A DNA stretch of 64,000 bases from JAMLJG01 sp035327585 (lineage in GTDB: Bacteria; Verrucomicrobiota; Kiritimatiellia; CAIVKH01), in contig DAOLDD010000005.1 of NCBI GenBank assembly GCA_035327585.1, positions 62,001 through 126,000 of the forward strand. The letters run 5' to 3'. Positions 17,146-25,198 of this stretch are shown in pieces. The notes beneath the pieces are model-generated. The model saw only the letters and a list, made by a program, of their open reading frames with translations. It had not been told where the DNA came from and made no database searches. The stretch's first letter is position 1; each line of letters starts with the position of its first letter. A program made the position numbers and the translations under genes.

Positions 17146-17218
17146 GTAACCAGTGACCAGTAACCAGTGACCAGTAACCGGTGACCAGTGACCAGTGACC
17201 GGTGACCAGTGACCGGTA
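17146..17218. repeat. GTGACCAGT/GTGACCGGT tandem array (copy A2)
   Basis: Roughly nine tandem units of the form GTGACCAGT, GTAACCAGT or GTGACCGGT run from the glmS stop to just before the four-helix-bundle gene. The array at 17679-17712 after that gene is in inverted orientation, so the gene is bracketed by inverted arrays. Confidence 0.9.
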
Positions 17219-17243
17219 GTCGGTTGCCGACGAGGAGGGTTGT

Positions 17244-17714
17244 ATGTTTGCGCGGTCGTTTAAGGAGTTGATGGTTTATCAGAAGGCAAGGGGCGTTTCT
17301 TCCGAAATCTTCACACTTTCGAAACTATTTCCTCGGGAAGAAACATATTCACTGACAGATCAAATTCGCCGTTCGTCACGCTCTATCGGCGCTCAAATTG
17401 CCGAGGCTTGGGCCAAGCGTCGCTATGAGAAACACTTTGTCAGCAAATTGACGGATGCTGATGGCGAGCAGATGGAAACTCAACACTGGCTGGACGAGTC
17501 CACGCATTGCGGCTATCTGTCGGCGGAGAAAAGCAGCTTATTGCCCAGCGAACTGGAGTCCATCGGACGAATGCTCAATCAAATGATATTGAAGTCAGAG
17601 CTTTTCTGTCAGGACGACTCGCGCATGGCTCGTGAAGAGTCGGCTGTTTACGGCGATATGGACGACTTTTTTATTCCTACCACCGGTCACTGGTCACCGG
17701 TCACCGGTCACTGA
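17244..17714 (+). CDS. Four-helix-bundle protein (23S rRNA intervening-sequence protein family)
   Basis: A 156-residue protein of the small four-helix-bundle family first known from 23S rRNA intervening sequences. ELMVYQKARGVSSEIF, FPREETYSLTDQIRRSSRSI and AQIAEAWAKRR are characteristic. Its base composition is clearly less GC-rich than its neighbours. It is bracketed by inverted ACCGGTCAC arrays, and its last residues (TTGHWSPVTGH) are translated from the array. Biochemical function is unknown. The setting suggests a gene carried with, or serving, the repeat family. It ends at 17714 overlapping the first base of murA. Confidence 0.88.
   Translation: MFARSFKELMVYQKARGVSSEIFTLSKLFPREETYSLTDQIRRSSRSIGAQIAEAWAKRRYEKHFVSKLTDADGEQMETQHWLDESTHCGYLSAEKSSLLPSELESIGRMLNQMILKSELFCQDDSRMAREESAVYGDMDDFFIPTTGHWSPVTGH
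17679..17712. repeat. ACCGGTCAC array at the end of the four-helix-bundle gene (copy A3)
   Basis: CACCGGTCACTGGTCACCGG then TCACCGGTCAC, the inverse orientation of the array at 17146-17218. It supplies the C-terminal codons of the four-helix-bundle protein and abuts murA. Confidence 0.88.
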
Positions 17715-18997
17715 TGATGAGTCGTCTCATCATCAAAGGCCAGCGCCGGTTGTCCGGCTCGTTTACGCCGGTGGGCAACAAGAACGCGGCGTTGCCGATG
17801 CTGGCGGCGTGCCTGCTGACGGATGAGGCGGTGACGCTGCAGAATCTGCCGCGCATCGCGGATGTCCGCGTGATGCTGGAGTTGCTGGAAGGGCTCGGGG
17901 TGGAGGTGCAGCTCGCACAGCGCTCCGTCACGTTGCGCGCGGCTCGGGTACGGCGCACGCGGCTCGACGCGGAGCTGTGCCGGCGCGTGCGGGCGGCCAT
18001 CCTGTTCGCCGGGCCGCTCGTGGCGCGCACGGGGCGCGCGAGCATTTTCCCGCCGGGCGGCGACGTGATCGGGCGGCGGCGCGTGGATACGCACCTGGCG
18101 GGCCTGCGCGCGCTGGGCGTCAAAATTGAGGGCGGCGATTTCTTTTCCTTCCGCGCGAAACGCCTGCGCGGCGTTTCCCTGTTGCTGGAAGAGGCGAGCG
18201 TCACCGCGACGGAAAACCTGCTGATGGCGGCGGCGACGGCGGAGGGCGTGACAACGATTCACAACGCCGCGTGCGAACCGCATGTGCAGGACCTCGGCGC
18301 ACTGCTCGTCAAGATGGGCGCGCGGATCGAGGGACTGGGAACCAACCGCATCCGCATCGAGGGCGTCGAGCGCCTGCACGGCGCGACGCACACCATTGGG
18401 CCTGACTACATCGAGGCGGGCAGCTATCTCGCCGCCGCCGCGGTCACCGGGGGCGAGCTGACGGTGAATGGCTTTGGCGGGGACGAGGTGCGCGCCGTGG
18501 TGGGCCGTGCGTTCTCGCGGCTCGGTCTCACGTGGAAGGCGGAGGGCGACATCCTGCACCAGCCCGCGCACCGGAACTTCCGCATCCGCCGCGATCTCGG
18601 CGGCGCGATCCCGAAAATTGAGGACGGCATCTGGCCGATGTTCCCGTCGGACCTGATGAGCGTCGTGCTGGTGGTGGCGACGCAGGCGCGGGGCTGCGCG
18701 TTGTTTTTTGAAAAGCTGTTTGAGAGCCGGATGTATTTCGTGGATCGGCTGATCGAGATGGGCGCGCGAATCGTGCAGTGCGACCCGCACCGCGTTGTGG
18801 TGGAGGGACCCGCCCGCCTGCACGGCATCCACATGAGTTCGCCGGACATCCGCGCCGGCATGGCGATGATGATTGCCGCGCTGGCCGCGAAGGGGACGAG
18901 CATCATCGACAGCGCGGAAGTGATTGATCGCGGCTATGAAGACGTCGACGAGCGCCTGCGCGCGCTCGGTGCGGATGTGGAGAGAAGTGAACCGTAA
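17714..18997 (+). CDS. murA: UDP-GlcNAc enolpyruvyl transferase, Cys-to-Asp type
   Basis: A 427-residue EPSP-synthase-fold enzyme for the first committed peptidoglycan step. The substrate-binding GNKNAALPML (Lys23, Asn24) is present. The catalytic loop reads FPPGGDVIGRRRVD: Asp117 replaces the Cys that acts as general acid and is the fosfomycin target. Cys-to-Asp MurA proteins are active but fosfomycin-insensitive in mycobacteria, Borrelia and Chlamydia. Two ATG codons, 17714 and 17717, are possible. The start region consists of repeat DNA without a clear ribosome-binding site, so coupling to the upstream gene is possible. Confidence 0.93.
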   Translation: MMSRLIIKGQRRLSGSFTPVGNKNAALPMLAACLLTDEAVTLQNLPRIADVRVMLELLEGLGVEVQLAQRSVTLRAARVRRTRLDAELCRRVRAAILFAGPLVARTGRASIFPPGGDVIGRRRVDTHLAGLRALGVKIEGGDFFSFRAKRLRGVSLLLEEASVTATENLLMAAATAEGVTTIHNAACEPHVQDLGALLVKMGARIEGLGTNRIRIEGVERLHGATHTIGPDYIEAGSYLAAAAVTGGELTVNGFGGDEVRAVVGRAFSRLGLTWKAEGDILHQPAHRNFRIRRDLGGAIPKIEDGIWPMFPSDLMSVVLVVATQARGCALFFEKLFESRMYFVDRLIEMGARIVQCDPHRVVVEGPARLHGIHMSSPDIRAGMAMMIAALAAKGTSIIDSAEVIDRGYEDVDERLRALGADVERSEP

Positions 18998-19049
18998 CCA
19001 GTAACCAGTAACCAGTGACCGGTTACTGGACACCGGTCACTGGTCACCC
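18994..19049. repeat. ACCAGTGACC inverted array after murA (copy A4)
   Basis: GTAACCAGTAACCAGTAACC plus AGTGACCGGT on the left and ACACCGGTCACTGGTCACC on the right form an inverted pair between the convergent murA and Spy-like genes. The position suits a bidirectional terminator. Confidence 0.88.
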
Positions 19050-19056
19050 TTCCGTC

Positions 19057-19608
19057 CTATTCCTCAACCGGCGGGCCACCCGCGCCGGGGCCGCGTTTTT
19101 CGCGGTTTTCTTTCCGTTGCGGACGGTCGCCTTCCGGCCGACCTTCGCCCTGCATGCGGCGGGCGATGAGCTCACGCGCCTTCTTGGAGGCATCGGGGCC
19201 GGCGATTTCGCGGAACGCGAGACGCTCTTCGATCTGCGCCTTGCGGACTGCGAGCTGCGCCGCGCCCGCGGCATCAACGGCCTTCATGATTGCGGCACGA
19301 TCGGAATTGTCGGCCTGCATCAGGCGACGGACCTCCGCTTCGGCCAGGTCCGCTTCTGCGCGCAGCTTGATCATGGTTTTTTCCGCTTCGGCTGAACGCG
19401 CCTTCAAGGCGGTGACCTGGTCGGCGGTGAGCCCCAGTTTTTCGACGACCTGCTCATTGTTGAGCATCATCGCGATGTTCGGCCCACCGGGTCCCGGACC
19501 GGGCCGTCCTTGCGGGCCGCCCGCTTTTCCGCCGGGCCCGCCCGGCTGCGCCGTCGCCGTAAGCGCAGTTGCGCTCAACACCATCAATGCTGTTTTCCAT
19601 GCGTTCAT
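19057..19608 (-). CDS. Spy/CpxP-like periplasmic protein
   Basis: A 183-residue secreted protein with a signal peptide (residues 1-20) and a Gly/Pro-rich linker. An alpha-helical region carries the LTADQVTAL-type LTxxQ motif of Spy/CpxP proteins and metal-sensor relatives. The C-terminus is charged (EGRPEGDRPQRKENREKR). The family includes periplasmic chaperones and metal-binding accessory proteins; the exact role here is unknown. AGGAGAAG lies just upstream of the ATG. It is transcribed toward murA and ends next to a repeat array. Confidence 0.75.
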   Translation of the reverse strand: MNAWKTALMVLSATALTATAQPGGPGGKAGGPQGRPGPGPGGPNIAMMLNNEQVVEKLGLTADQVTALKARSAEAEKTMIKLRAEADLAEAEVRRLMQADNSDRAAIMKAVDAAGAAQLAVRKAQIEERLAFREIAGPDASKKARELIARRMQGEGRPEGDRPQRKENREKRGPGAGGPPVEE

Positions 19609-19730
19609 GATTTCTTCTCCTGTTGTCCGCCTCGTCGGGCGGCGCTTCTGGAAGGAGAACGCATGCGGGGCGGGAAATATTGCATGGATCGCGACATCCG
19701 CGCCCAGCAGGCGCGGCTACAGCAGAACGA

Positions 19731-20564
19731 CTACGGAAGCAGCGGCGTTTCGACGGGAGCGGGAAGAATGCGGTGAACGAAGGCTTCGAGCACGGGCCAG
19801 TAGGCCGGGGTGTTGTTCCAGCCGGCTTCGTCGTGCGGGCCGGAGAGGGTGAAAAATTCCTTCGGCTCGACCGCCGCATCGTACAGTTTGAAGCCGAGAT
19901 CGTAGGGGATGAGCTGGTCCTCGCGGGAACTGGCGAAAAGTTTCGGCACGGTCAGTCGCGCGACGCGTTTGTCCGCCTCGTAGCGGTTGTGCGCGATGAG
20001 CCGGGCCGGCAACCACGGGTACAGGCGTTCGGCGACGTCGAGGACGCTGCTGAAGCTTGCCTCGAAAATCGCGCCGCGCACCGGTTTGTCGAGGGCGAGC
20101 TGCGCGGCGATGGTTCCGCCGAGCGAAGCGCCGTACACGATGACCGGCGGGTCTTCGGCGTCGCCATGTCGGGCACGCACCACTTCGTACGCCGCGCGCG
20201 CGTCGCGATAAGTCCCCTTCTCCGTCGGCCAGCCGCGGCTGCGGCCGTAGCCGCGATAGTCGAAGATGAACACGTTGACGCCGAGTCCGTGCAGGTCGCG
20301 GCAAAGCCCGACGCGATTGGCGATGTTGAGGCCGTTGCCGTGGCAGAACAGGATGGTGCCGCGCGCCCCGGGGTGCGGAATCCACCAGCCGTGCAGGCGC
20401 ACGCCGTCCTCCGCGACGAATTCCACGTCCTCGTACGCCAGCCCCACGTCGCGCGGCGTGGCATCGATCACGCGCGAGGGCGCGTAGAGACTGCGCCACT
20501 CGAACCAGCGCGCGAGCAGCCAGAGCACAAGGATCCAGAAGAGGACGCGGAGGAGGATCATCAT
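19731..20564 (-). CDS. Membrane-anchored alpha/beta hydrolase
   Basis: A 277-residue hydrolase with an N-terminal membrane segment (MMILLRVLFWILVLWLLARW). It has an oxyanion HGNGLN motif, the nucleophile elbow GASLGG (Ser), and candidate Asp (SREDQLIP) and His (SGPHDEAGW) of the triad. It resembles the YfhR/BEM46 (ABHD13-like) group, whose substrates are poorly known. Start ATG 20564 is 4 bases after the stop of the M24 peptidase gene, so the two are co-transcribed; an upstream TTG would overlap that gene. Confidence 0.85.
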   Translation of the reverse strand: MMILLRVLFWILVLWLLARWFEWRSLYAPSRVIDATPRDVGLAYEDVEFVAEDGVRLHGWWIPHPGARGTILFCHGNGLNIANRVGLCRDLHGLGVNVFIFDYRGYGRSRGWPTEKGTYRDARAAYEVVRARHGDAEDPPVIVYGASLGGTIAAQLALDKPVRGAIFEASFSSVLDVAERLYPWLPARLIAHNRYEADKRVARLTVPKLFASSREDQLIPYDLGFKLYDAAVEPKEFFTLSGPHDEAGWNNTPAYWPVLEAFVHRILPAPVETPLLP

Positions 20565-20568
20565 GGGA

Positions 20569-21687
20569 TTACAGCTCAAAATAATAGGGACACGGACACA
20601 GGACCTCGGCGCCGCGCGGCGTGACGACCACGGTGTCCTCGACGCGGATGCCGCCGAGCTCGGGATAGTATAGCCCCGGCTCGACGGTGACGACCTGGCC
20701 CGCTTGGAGGCGCACGGCCGCGAGTGAAATCGACGGGGCTTCGTGGATGTCGAGACCGACGCCGTGGCCCGTGCCGTGGAAAAAGCCGACGGGAATTCCG
20801 TCGCGCGTTTCCGTGGCGTAACCGGCGGCCGCGAGCCGTTGCTGCACCTGTTGGTGCAGGAGGTCCGCGCGGATGCCGGGTCGAATTTGCGCGCGCGCCC
20901 ACGCCTGCGTCCGCAGCACGGCGAGGTACATGCGCTTGAGTTCCGGCGAGGCCGGGCCTTTCACAACCGTGCGTGTGATGTCGCCCCAGTAGCCGCCGGG
21001 CAGGTGTCGCGGAAAAATATCCAGCACGATGGTTTGCCCGGCGCCCAGCGGGCCTTCGCCCCGGTGATGCGGGTCGGCGGCGTGGCGGCCGCACGCGACG
21101 ATGGTTTGTTCGGCCTGGCATTCGCGCTCGAGCAGGACGCGGTTGATGGTGTGCTTCACGCGTTCCGAGGTGAGCACCTTGCGCCCCGCGATGAGTTCAC
21201 CAGCGCGATTAATGTGTGCGCCGCGAATATCACGCACCGCGGCGCGCACGGCGGCCACCGCGGCTTCCTGCGCGATGCGGATGAGCGCGATTTCCTTCGA
21301 TGTTTTTTTAATGCGCTCGGGATAGAGCGGACCCTGCGCGATGTCGACGCGCACGCGCGCCCGTTCCAGTGCGCGTGCGACTTCAACGGGAAACGCGCCG
21401 GTCACCTGGACAGCCCGCGTGCGGGTGCGCCGCGCGAGCGCCACGGTCCACGCGGCGATGGAGCGTCGGTCCATAGGCGGCAAGTCGAGATCGCCCGGTG
21501 TCCACACGCGGGCATGTTTCGCCTCCTGCTTCGCGCGGCCCACCTCCAACATCGGCACGACGAGGTGCGCTCCGCGCGGATGATCGAGATAGACCACGGG
21601 ATCAACGGGTTGAAATCGGCCGGCGTAACGCAGGTCGGCATCGCCCTCTCCGGCCACGATCAGGCGCGCTGTTGATGACTTTTTCAT
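20569..21687 (-). CDS. M24-family metallopeptidase (Xaa-Pro aminopeptidase type)
   Basis: A 372-residue pita-bread peptidase with all five metal ligands visible: Asp in VLDIFPRH, Asp in GYWGDITRT, His in GTGHGVGLDIHE, Glu in VTVEPGLYY and Glu in GIRVEDTVVV. The N-terminal domain is creatinase-like, so Xaa-Pro aminopeptidase or dipeptidase is most likely. ATG 21687 is chosen over an upstream TTG at 21726. It runs away from dnaA, divergent across the AT-rich 21688-22093 gap. Confidence 0.88.
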   Translation of the reverse strand: MKKSSTARLIVAGEGDADLRYAGRFQPVDPVVYLDHPRGAHLVVPMLEVGRAKQEAKHARVWTPGDLDLPPMDRRSIAAWTVALARRTRTRAVQVTGAFPVEVARALERARVRVDIAQGPLYPERIKKTSKEIALIRIAQEAAVAAVRAAVRDIRGAHINRAGELIAGRKVLTSERVKHTINRVLLERECQAEQTIVACGRHAADPHHRGEGPLGAGQTIVLDIFPRHLPGGYWGDITRTVVKGPASPELKRMYLAVLRTQAWARAQIRPGIRADLLHQQVQQRLAAAGYATETRDGIPVGFFHGTGHGVGLDIHEAPSISLAAVRLQAGQVVTVEPGLYYPELGGIRVEDTVVVTPRGAEVLCPCPYYFEL

Positions 21688-22093
21688 ATGCGCGGGTCGT
21701 CCCGCTGATTTTCTCGATTTTGCCAATATTTTCGGGTCTTTTTGTCCACAGCTTCAGTCCGTCAAACGCGCAAACCGCGCACTAACAGGGTGTTAACTTC
21801 ATGCACTACATCTAGTGTTTTATCAAACACTTCCATCAATAGCTGGTAGGCAGTAACTTTATTTCGACATCTTCACATTTTCCCCTTGTTGCGTGTGGCG
21901 GAGCTTTTTAGCTTTCAGCCGTCACAGGCAACAGACAAGGCTGCATCGGGGTGTTGATAAGTTGTTTATAACCCATCCGGGTTGTTGGATGGAATCGGGT
22001 TTTCGCGCGTGTAAGCGCATGATTTTCCTTGGGTTCTGAGGCCTGTGACACGGCCGGCGCCACGAGGGCGTTGACCAAGGGGGTCGTGTTGAG
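21688..22093. other. AT-rich gap upstream of dnaA; possible DnaA-binding or regulatory region
   Basis: This 406-base gap is much more AT-rich than the surroundings. It holds near-consensus DnaA boxes TTGTCCACA (21742-21750) and TGTTGATAA (21952-21960, TTATCAACA on the other strand), a TTTATAAC tract at 21965, and a GTGTTT/AAACAC hairpin (21815-21830). It must contain the divergent promoters of dnaA and the M24 peptidase, but I see no clear single pair. It may be part of the origin or serve DnaA autoregulation. Confidence 0.5.
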
Positions 22094-23437
22094 ATGAGTG
22101 CGGACGTACTGTGGGCGAAGGCCTGCAAACAATTGAAGTCGGCGTTGTCGAAGGACGTGTTTGATCGCTGGATCTCGGTCATCGAGGCCCGTGCGTTGAG
22201 TGAAGACAAACTCGTTCTCTCGGTGCAGAACAATTTCTACCAGAGCTGGCTGGAGGAAAATTATCTTCCGCTGATCCAGGACGCGGTGGCGATCGCGCAC
22301 GGCGGCAAGCTCGACATCGCGTTCGAGATTTCGCGGGCAGCGGCGATGGCGCAGGAGCCCGCCGCGCCCGTCGCGCGGCCGCCGGAGCGCGAGAAGCCGG
22401 GTCCGGCGCCGGTGCGGCATACGCTGAATCCGAAATACACGTTTGATTCCTTCGTCGTCGGCCCGTCGAACAGTTTTCCCCACGCCGCGTCGCTCGCGGT
22501 CGCGCAGTCCCCCGGGCGCGCCTACAACCCGCTGTTCCTCTACGGCGGCGTCGGACTGGGCAAGACGCATTTGATGCAGGCGATCGGCCACTCCGTCGGG
22601 GCGAACAGCAAGGCGAACATCGCCTACGTGTCGTGCGAGGCCTTCACGAATGAATACATCGACGCGCTGCAGCGGAAGGCGCTCGTGCAGTTCCGGAAGA
22701 AGTACCGCAATGTGGATGTGCTGCTGATCGACGACATCCAGTTCCTCGGCGGCAAGGAGCGCATGCAGGAGGAATTTTTCCACACCTTCAACGCCCTGTT
22801 CGACAGCCACAAGCAGATCGTACTGACGTGCGACCGGCCGGCGAGCGAGATTCCCGGCCTCGAGCATCGCCTCGTGTCGCGTTTCGAGTGGGGGCTGGTC
22901 ACCGAACTGGAGACGCCCGACGTCGAGACGCGCATCGCGATCCTTCGCAACAAGCAGGAGCAGTTGAACCTGAGCCTCCCCGAGGAGATCATCAACTATC
23001 TCGCCGAGAAGATCCGCTCCAACATCCGCCGCCTCGAAGGCGCGCTGATCCGCGCGGTGTCCTATTCGTCCCTCACGGGCCGCCCTCTCACGCTGGAGGT
23101 GCTGGAGTACCTGTTGCGCGACACGCTGGACCAGGAGAAGCAGGAAACGCTGACGATGGAGGAGATCCAGAAGGTCGTCGCGGACCATTTCGACCTGCGT
23201 CTCGCGGACATGACGAGCAACCGCCGCCCGCAGTCGATCGCGTTCCCGCGCCAGGTCGCGATGTATTTCTGCCGCGAGTTGACTCCGCATTCCCTGCCGA
23301 GCATCGGCACGGCGTTCAGCCGCAATCACGCCACGGTGTTGCACGCCTGCCGGTTGGTCGCGAACCGCCTGAAGCAGGACGCCTCGTTCCGGCAGAACAT
23401 GCTGGTGCTGCAACAGCGCCTCGGCAAACGTTCCTGA
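22094..23437 (+). CDS. dnaA: Chromosomal replication initiator DnaA
   Basis: A 447-residue AAA+ initiator with all four domains. Domain I (about 1-75) is for oligomerisation and helicase loading. Domain II is a short Ala/Pro-rich linker (82-108). Domain III has Walker A GGVGLGKTH (151-159), Walker B LLIDDIQFLGG and the arginine-finger region. Domain IV has the DNA-binding signature SRNHATVLHAC, a mild variant of the usual DHTTVLHA. Followed by a 271-base gap with DnaA boxes and then dnaN, the classic arrangement. Confidence 0.97.
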   Translation: MSADVLWAKACKQLKSALSKDVFDRWISVIEARALSEDKLVLSVQNNFYQSWLEENYLPLIQDAVAIAHGGKLDIAFEISRAAAMAQEPAAPVARPPEREKPGPAPVRHTLNPKYTFDSFVVGPSNSFPHAASLAVAQSPGRAYNPLFLYGGVGLGKTHLMQAIGHSVGANSKANIAYVSCEAFTNEYIDALQRKALVQFRKKYRNVDVLLIDDIQFLGGKERMQEEFFHTFNALFDSHKQIVLTCDRPASEIPGLEHRLVSRFEWGLVTELETPDVETRIAILRNKQEQLNLSLPEEIINYLAEKIRSNIRRLEGALIRAVSYSSLTGRPLTLEVLEYLLRDTLDQEKQETLTMEEIQKVVADHFDLRLADMTSNRRPQSIAFPRQVAMYFCRELTPHSLPSIGTAFSRNHATVLHACRLVANRLKQDASFRQNMLVLQQRLGKRS

Positions 23438-23708
23438 TCGCCCGTGCACAACCTGTCGACAACCGGTCCCGTCGCTGTGGACGCCCTGTTCGGGATTGTG
23501 GAGGGTTTCCATCTGTACACAGAAACCGCTGCTTGCACCCCGGTTTTCCCGGTGTTATCCACACCCGGAACGCGGCCCCATTTGCCCGCCAACGGGCCAC
23601 GGAATGCTTGTTGTTGGAGTTGTCACCAGCCATAATAAGAAGATTAGGTGGGAATTTTATTTCCTCCCCACCCGCCGAAGTTGTCGATAACGAGAGCAAG
23701 GAACCGAC
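23438..23708. other. dnaA-dnaN intergenic region, probable oriC
   Basis: Contains a perfect DnaA box TTATCCACA (23555-23563), a one-mismatch box on the opposite strand (TGTCGATAA, 23682-23690) and several weaker TGTGGA/TGTCGACAA-like sites near 23450-23480. An AT-rich stretch TAATAAGAAGATTAG at about 23633-23647 could be an unwinding element. Replication origins in many bacteria lie on one side of dnaA. GC-skew analysis would be needed to confirm. Confidence 0.55.
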
Positions 23709-24803
23709 ATGAAACTGACCGTCAACAAAGACGCTGTGTTGGAAGGCCTCCAGAAGGTCCAGTCCATTGTATCCACCCGTTCCACCCTGCCGGTGCTGTA
23801 CAACGTGTACCTGAAGGCGGAGAAGGATCGGCTCTGGCTCACCTCCACGGACCTCGAGGTGACGGTTCGCACGTCGGTGGACGCGAAGGTGGCGCGAACG
23901 GGCGGAACGACGCTGCCGGCCCGCCGCGTGTTCAGCATCTTCAAGGAACTGCCGGTCAACGAGATCGAGATCGATGTGGACGACAAGGATGTGGCTTCGA
24001 TTCGCGCGGGCGCGTCCTTCTTCAAGATCCTCGGCATTTCAGAGGACGAGTTTCCGCCGCTGCCGAAGTTCCAGGGGAACCGCACGTACTCGTTGGAGCA
24101 GAAGCTGTTCAAGAACATGCTGCAATCCGTGCATTACGCGGCGTCGACGGACGAGACGCGTCCGATGCTCAACGGCGTGCTGCTCAGCTTCAAGGGCGGC
24201 AAGTTGAACGTGGTGGCGACGGACGGCCGCCGCATGGCGATGTGGGAGCAGGACCTGGAGGTGAGCCGCGAGTTGGAGGGCGAATGGATCGTGCCCACCA
24301 AGACGGTCAACGAACTGCTCAAGACGCTGAAGGATGAGGGCGATGTGCGCATCCAGGTGTCGGAGAACCAGATTTCATTCGAACACGACAGCCTGCTGGT
24401 CATTTCCAAGCTGGTGGACCACACCTATCCGAATTTCCGCCAGGTGATTCCGCAGGGTACGGACGAACGCATCAGCCTCGAGCGCGAATTGGTCTTCAAT
24501 GCCGTGCGGCGCGTGGCGTTGCTGCTGAATGACCGCTCCAACTCGATCACGCTGCATTTTACGAAGGACCACCTGGAAATTTCCGCGGTGGCCAGCGACA
24601 TCGGCGAGGGCAAGGAAAAGGTCGCGATCAAGTATCGCGGCAAGGACATCACCGTCGCCTTCAATCCCGACTTCCTGATGGACCCGTTGCGCAACCTCTC
24701 CGGCGACGAAGTCGGGTTCGAGTTGAGCGACGAATTGAGCCCGTGCCTGATCCGGAACGACAAGCCGTTCCTCTACGTGCTGATGCCGATGCGGGTGAAA
24801 TAA
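23709..24803 (+). CDS. dnaN: DNA polymerase III beta subunit (sliding clamp)
   Basis: A 364-residue clamp with three similar domains. It begins MKLTVNKDAVLEGLQKVQSI, contains the STRSTLPVLYNV and TSTDLEVTV segments, and ends in the conserved pocket-forming VLMPMRVK. Length and position after dnaA are typical. The frame starts a few bases after AAGGA. Immediately after the stop comes an ACCGGTCAC repeat. Confidence 0.97.
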   Translation: MKLTVNKDAVLEGLQKVQSIVSTRSTLPVLYNVYLKAEKDRLWLTSTDLEVTVRTSVDAKVARTGGTTLPARRVFSIFKELPVNEIEIDVDDKDVASIRAGASFFKILGISEDEFPPLPKFQGNRTYSLEQKLFKNMLQSVHYAASTDETRPMLNGVLLSFKGGKLNVVATDGRRMAMWEQDLEVSRELEGEWIVPTKTVNELLKTLKDEGDVRIQVSENQISFEHDSLLVISKLVDHTYPNFRQVIPQGTDERISLERELVFNAVRRVALLLNDRSNSITLHFTKDHLEISAVASDIGEGKEKVAIKYRGKDITVAFNPDFLMDPLRNLSGDEVGFELSDELSPCLIRNDKPFLYVLMPMRVK

Positions 24804-24809
24804 GGGGAA

Positions 24810-24856
24810 GTGACCGGTGTCCAGTGACCGGTTACCGGACACTGGTTACTGGTTAC
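24810..24856. repeat. ACCGGTCAC inverted repeat after dnaN (copy A5)
   Basis: GTGACCGGTGTCCAGTGACC on the left and GGACACTGGTTACTGGTTAC on the right pair around a GGTTACC centre, 7 bases after the dnaN stop. The position would suit a 3'-end hairpin. Confidence 0.88.
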
Positions 24857-24862
24857 CTCTCT

Positions 24863-24989
24863 GTCCGCCTACGTACGAACTTCGGCGGAAAGCCTTCGCC
24901 CGCCCGTCAGGCTGGCTCGCCAGCCGTCTTGTCCGCCGTAGCCTTGGCAAAGGCGGAAGCTCCGACCGCGTAGCGGGCGGGCGAAGGCT
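24863..24989. repeat. Complex inverted repeat (TCCGCC/GGCGGA family, copy H1) ending at the tRNA
   Basis: AGCCTTCGCCCGCCCG (24891-24906) pairs perfectly with CGGGCGGGCGAAGGCT (24974-24989). Inside are TCCGCC/GGCGGA and GGCTGGC/GCCAGCC palindromes. The right end coincides with the last base of the encoded CCA of tRNA-Gln. A tandem palindrome of related TCCGCC type is at 47172-47201. Confidence 0.85.
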
Positions 24990-25062
24990 GGTTGCCCGAC
25001 TAGGATTTGAACCTAGACAAACAGATTCAGAATCTGTTGTGCTACCGTTACACCATCGGGCA
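24989..25062 (-). tRNA. tRNA-Gln (anticodon CTG)
   Basis: Read on the minus strand from 25062: acceptor TGCCCGA pairs with TCGGGCA, the D-arm is GTGTAACGGTAGCAC, the anticodon stem ACAGA/TCTGT encloses loop TTCTGAA (anticodon CTG), and the T-arm CTAGG/CCTAG encloses TTCAAAT. Discriminator A and an encoded CCA (24989-24991) complete the 74-base gene. A TTGACT/TATCAC promoter lies just upstream. Confidence 0.95.
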
Positions 25063-25074
25063 GACGAACACCAA

Positions 25075-25103
25075 GTGATAGGCGGATGTGCCGGCACAGT
25101 CAA
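25075..25103 (-). promoter_or_regulatory. Promoter of tRNA-Gln
   Basis: On the minus strand TTGACT (25103-25098) and TATCAC (25080-25075) are 17 bases apart, placing the start site a few bases before the tRNA 5' end. Confidence 0.6.
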
Positions 25104-25120
25104 GTCAGAGTCATGGGGGA

Positions 25121-25195
25121 GGAAAGACGAATGACCCATGACGGAATGACCAGGGGGACTGTAGGCATTGGTCATTGAGACATTGGTCATTAATC
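25121..25195. repeat. AATGACC inverted repeat (copy D2)
   Basis: GAATGACCCATGACGGAATG on the left and CATTGGTCATTGAGACATTG on the right resemble the repeat between prpB and prpC (6879-6958). It lies between the tRNA promoter and sixA and ends 4 bases before the sixA ATG. Confidence 0.7.
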
Positions 25196-25198
25196 GCC

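Noticed and set aside
17146..17218. CRISPR-like tandem array
   Set aside because: Units are about 9 bases without unique spacers; the same palindromic units occur at other sites, so it is a dispersed repeat array.
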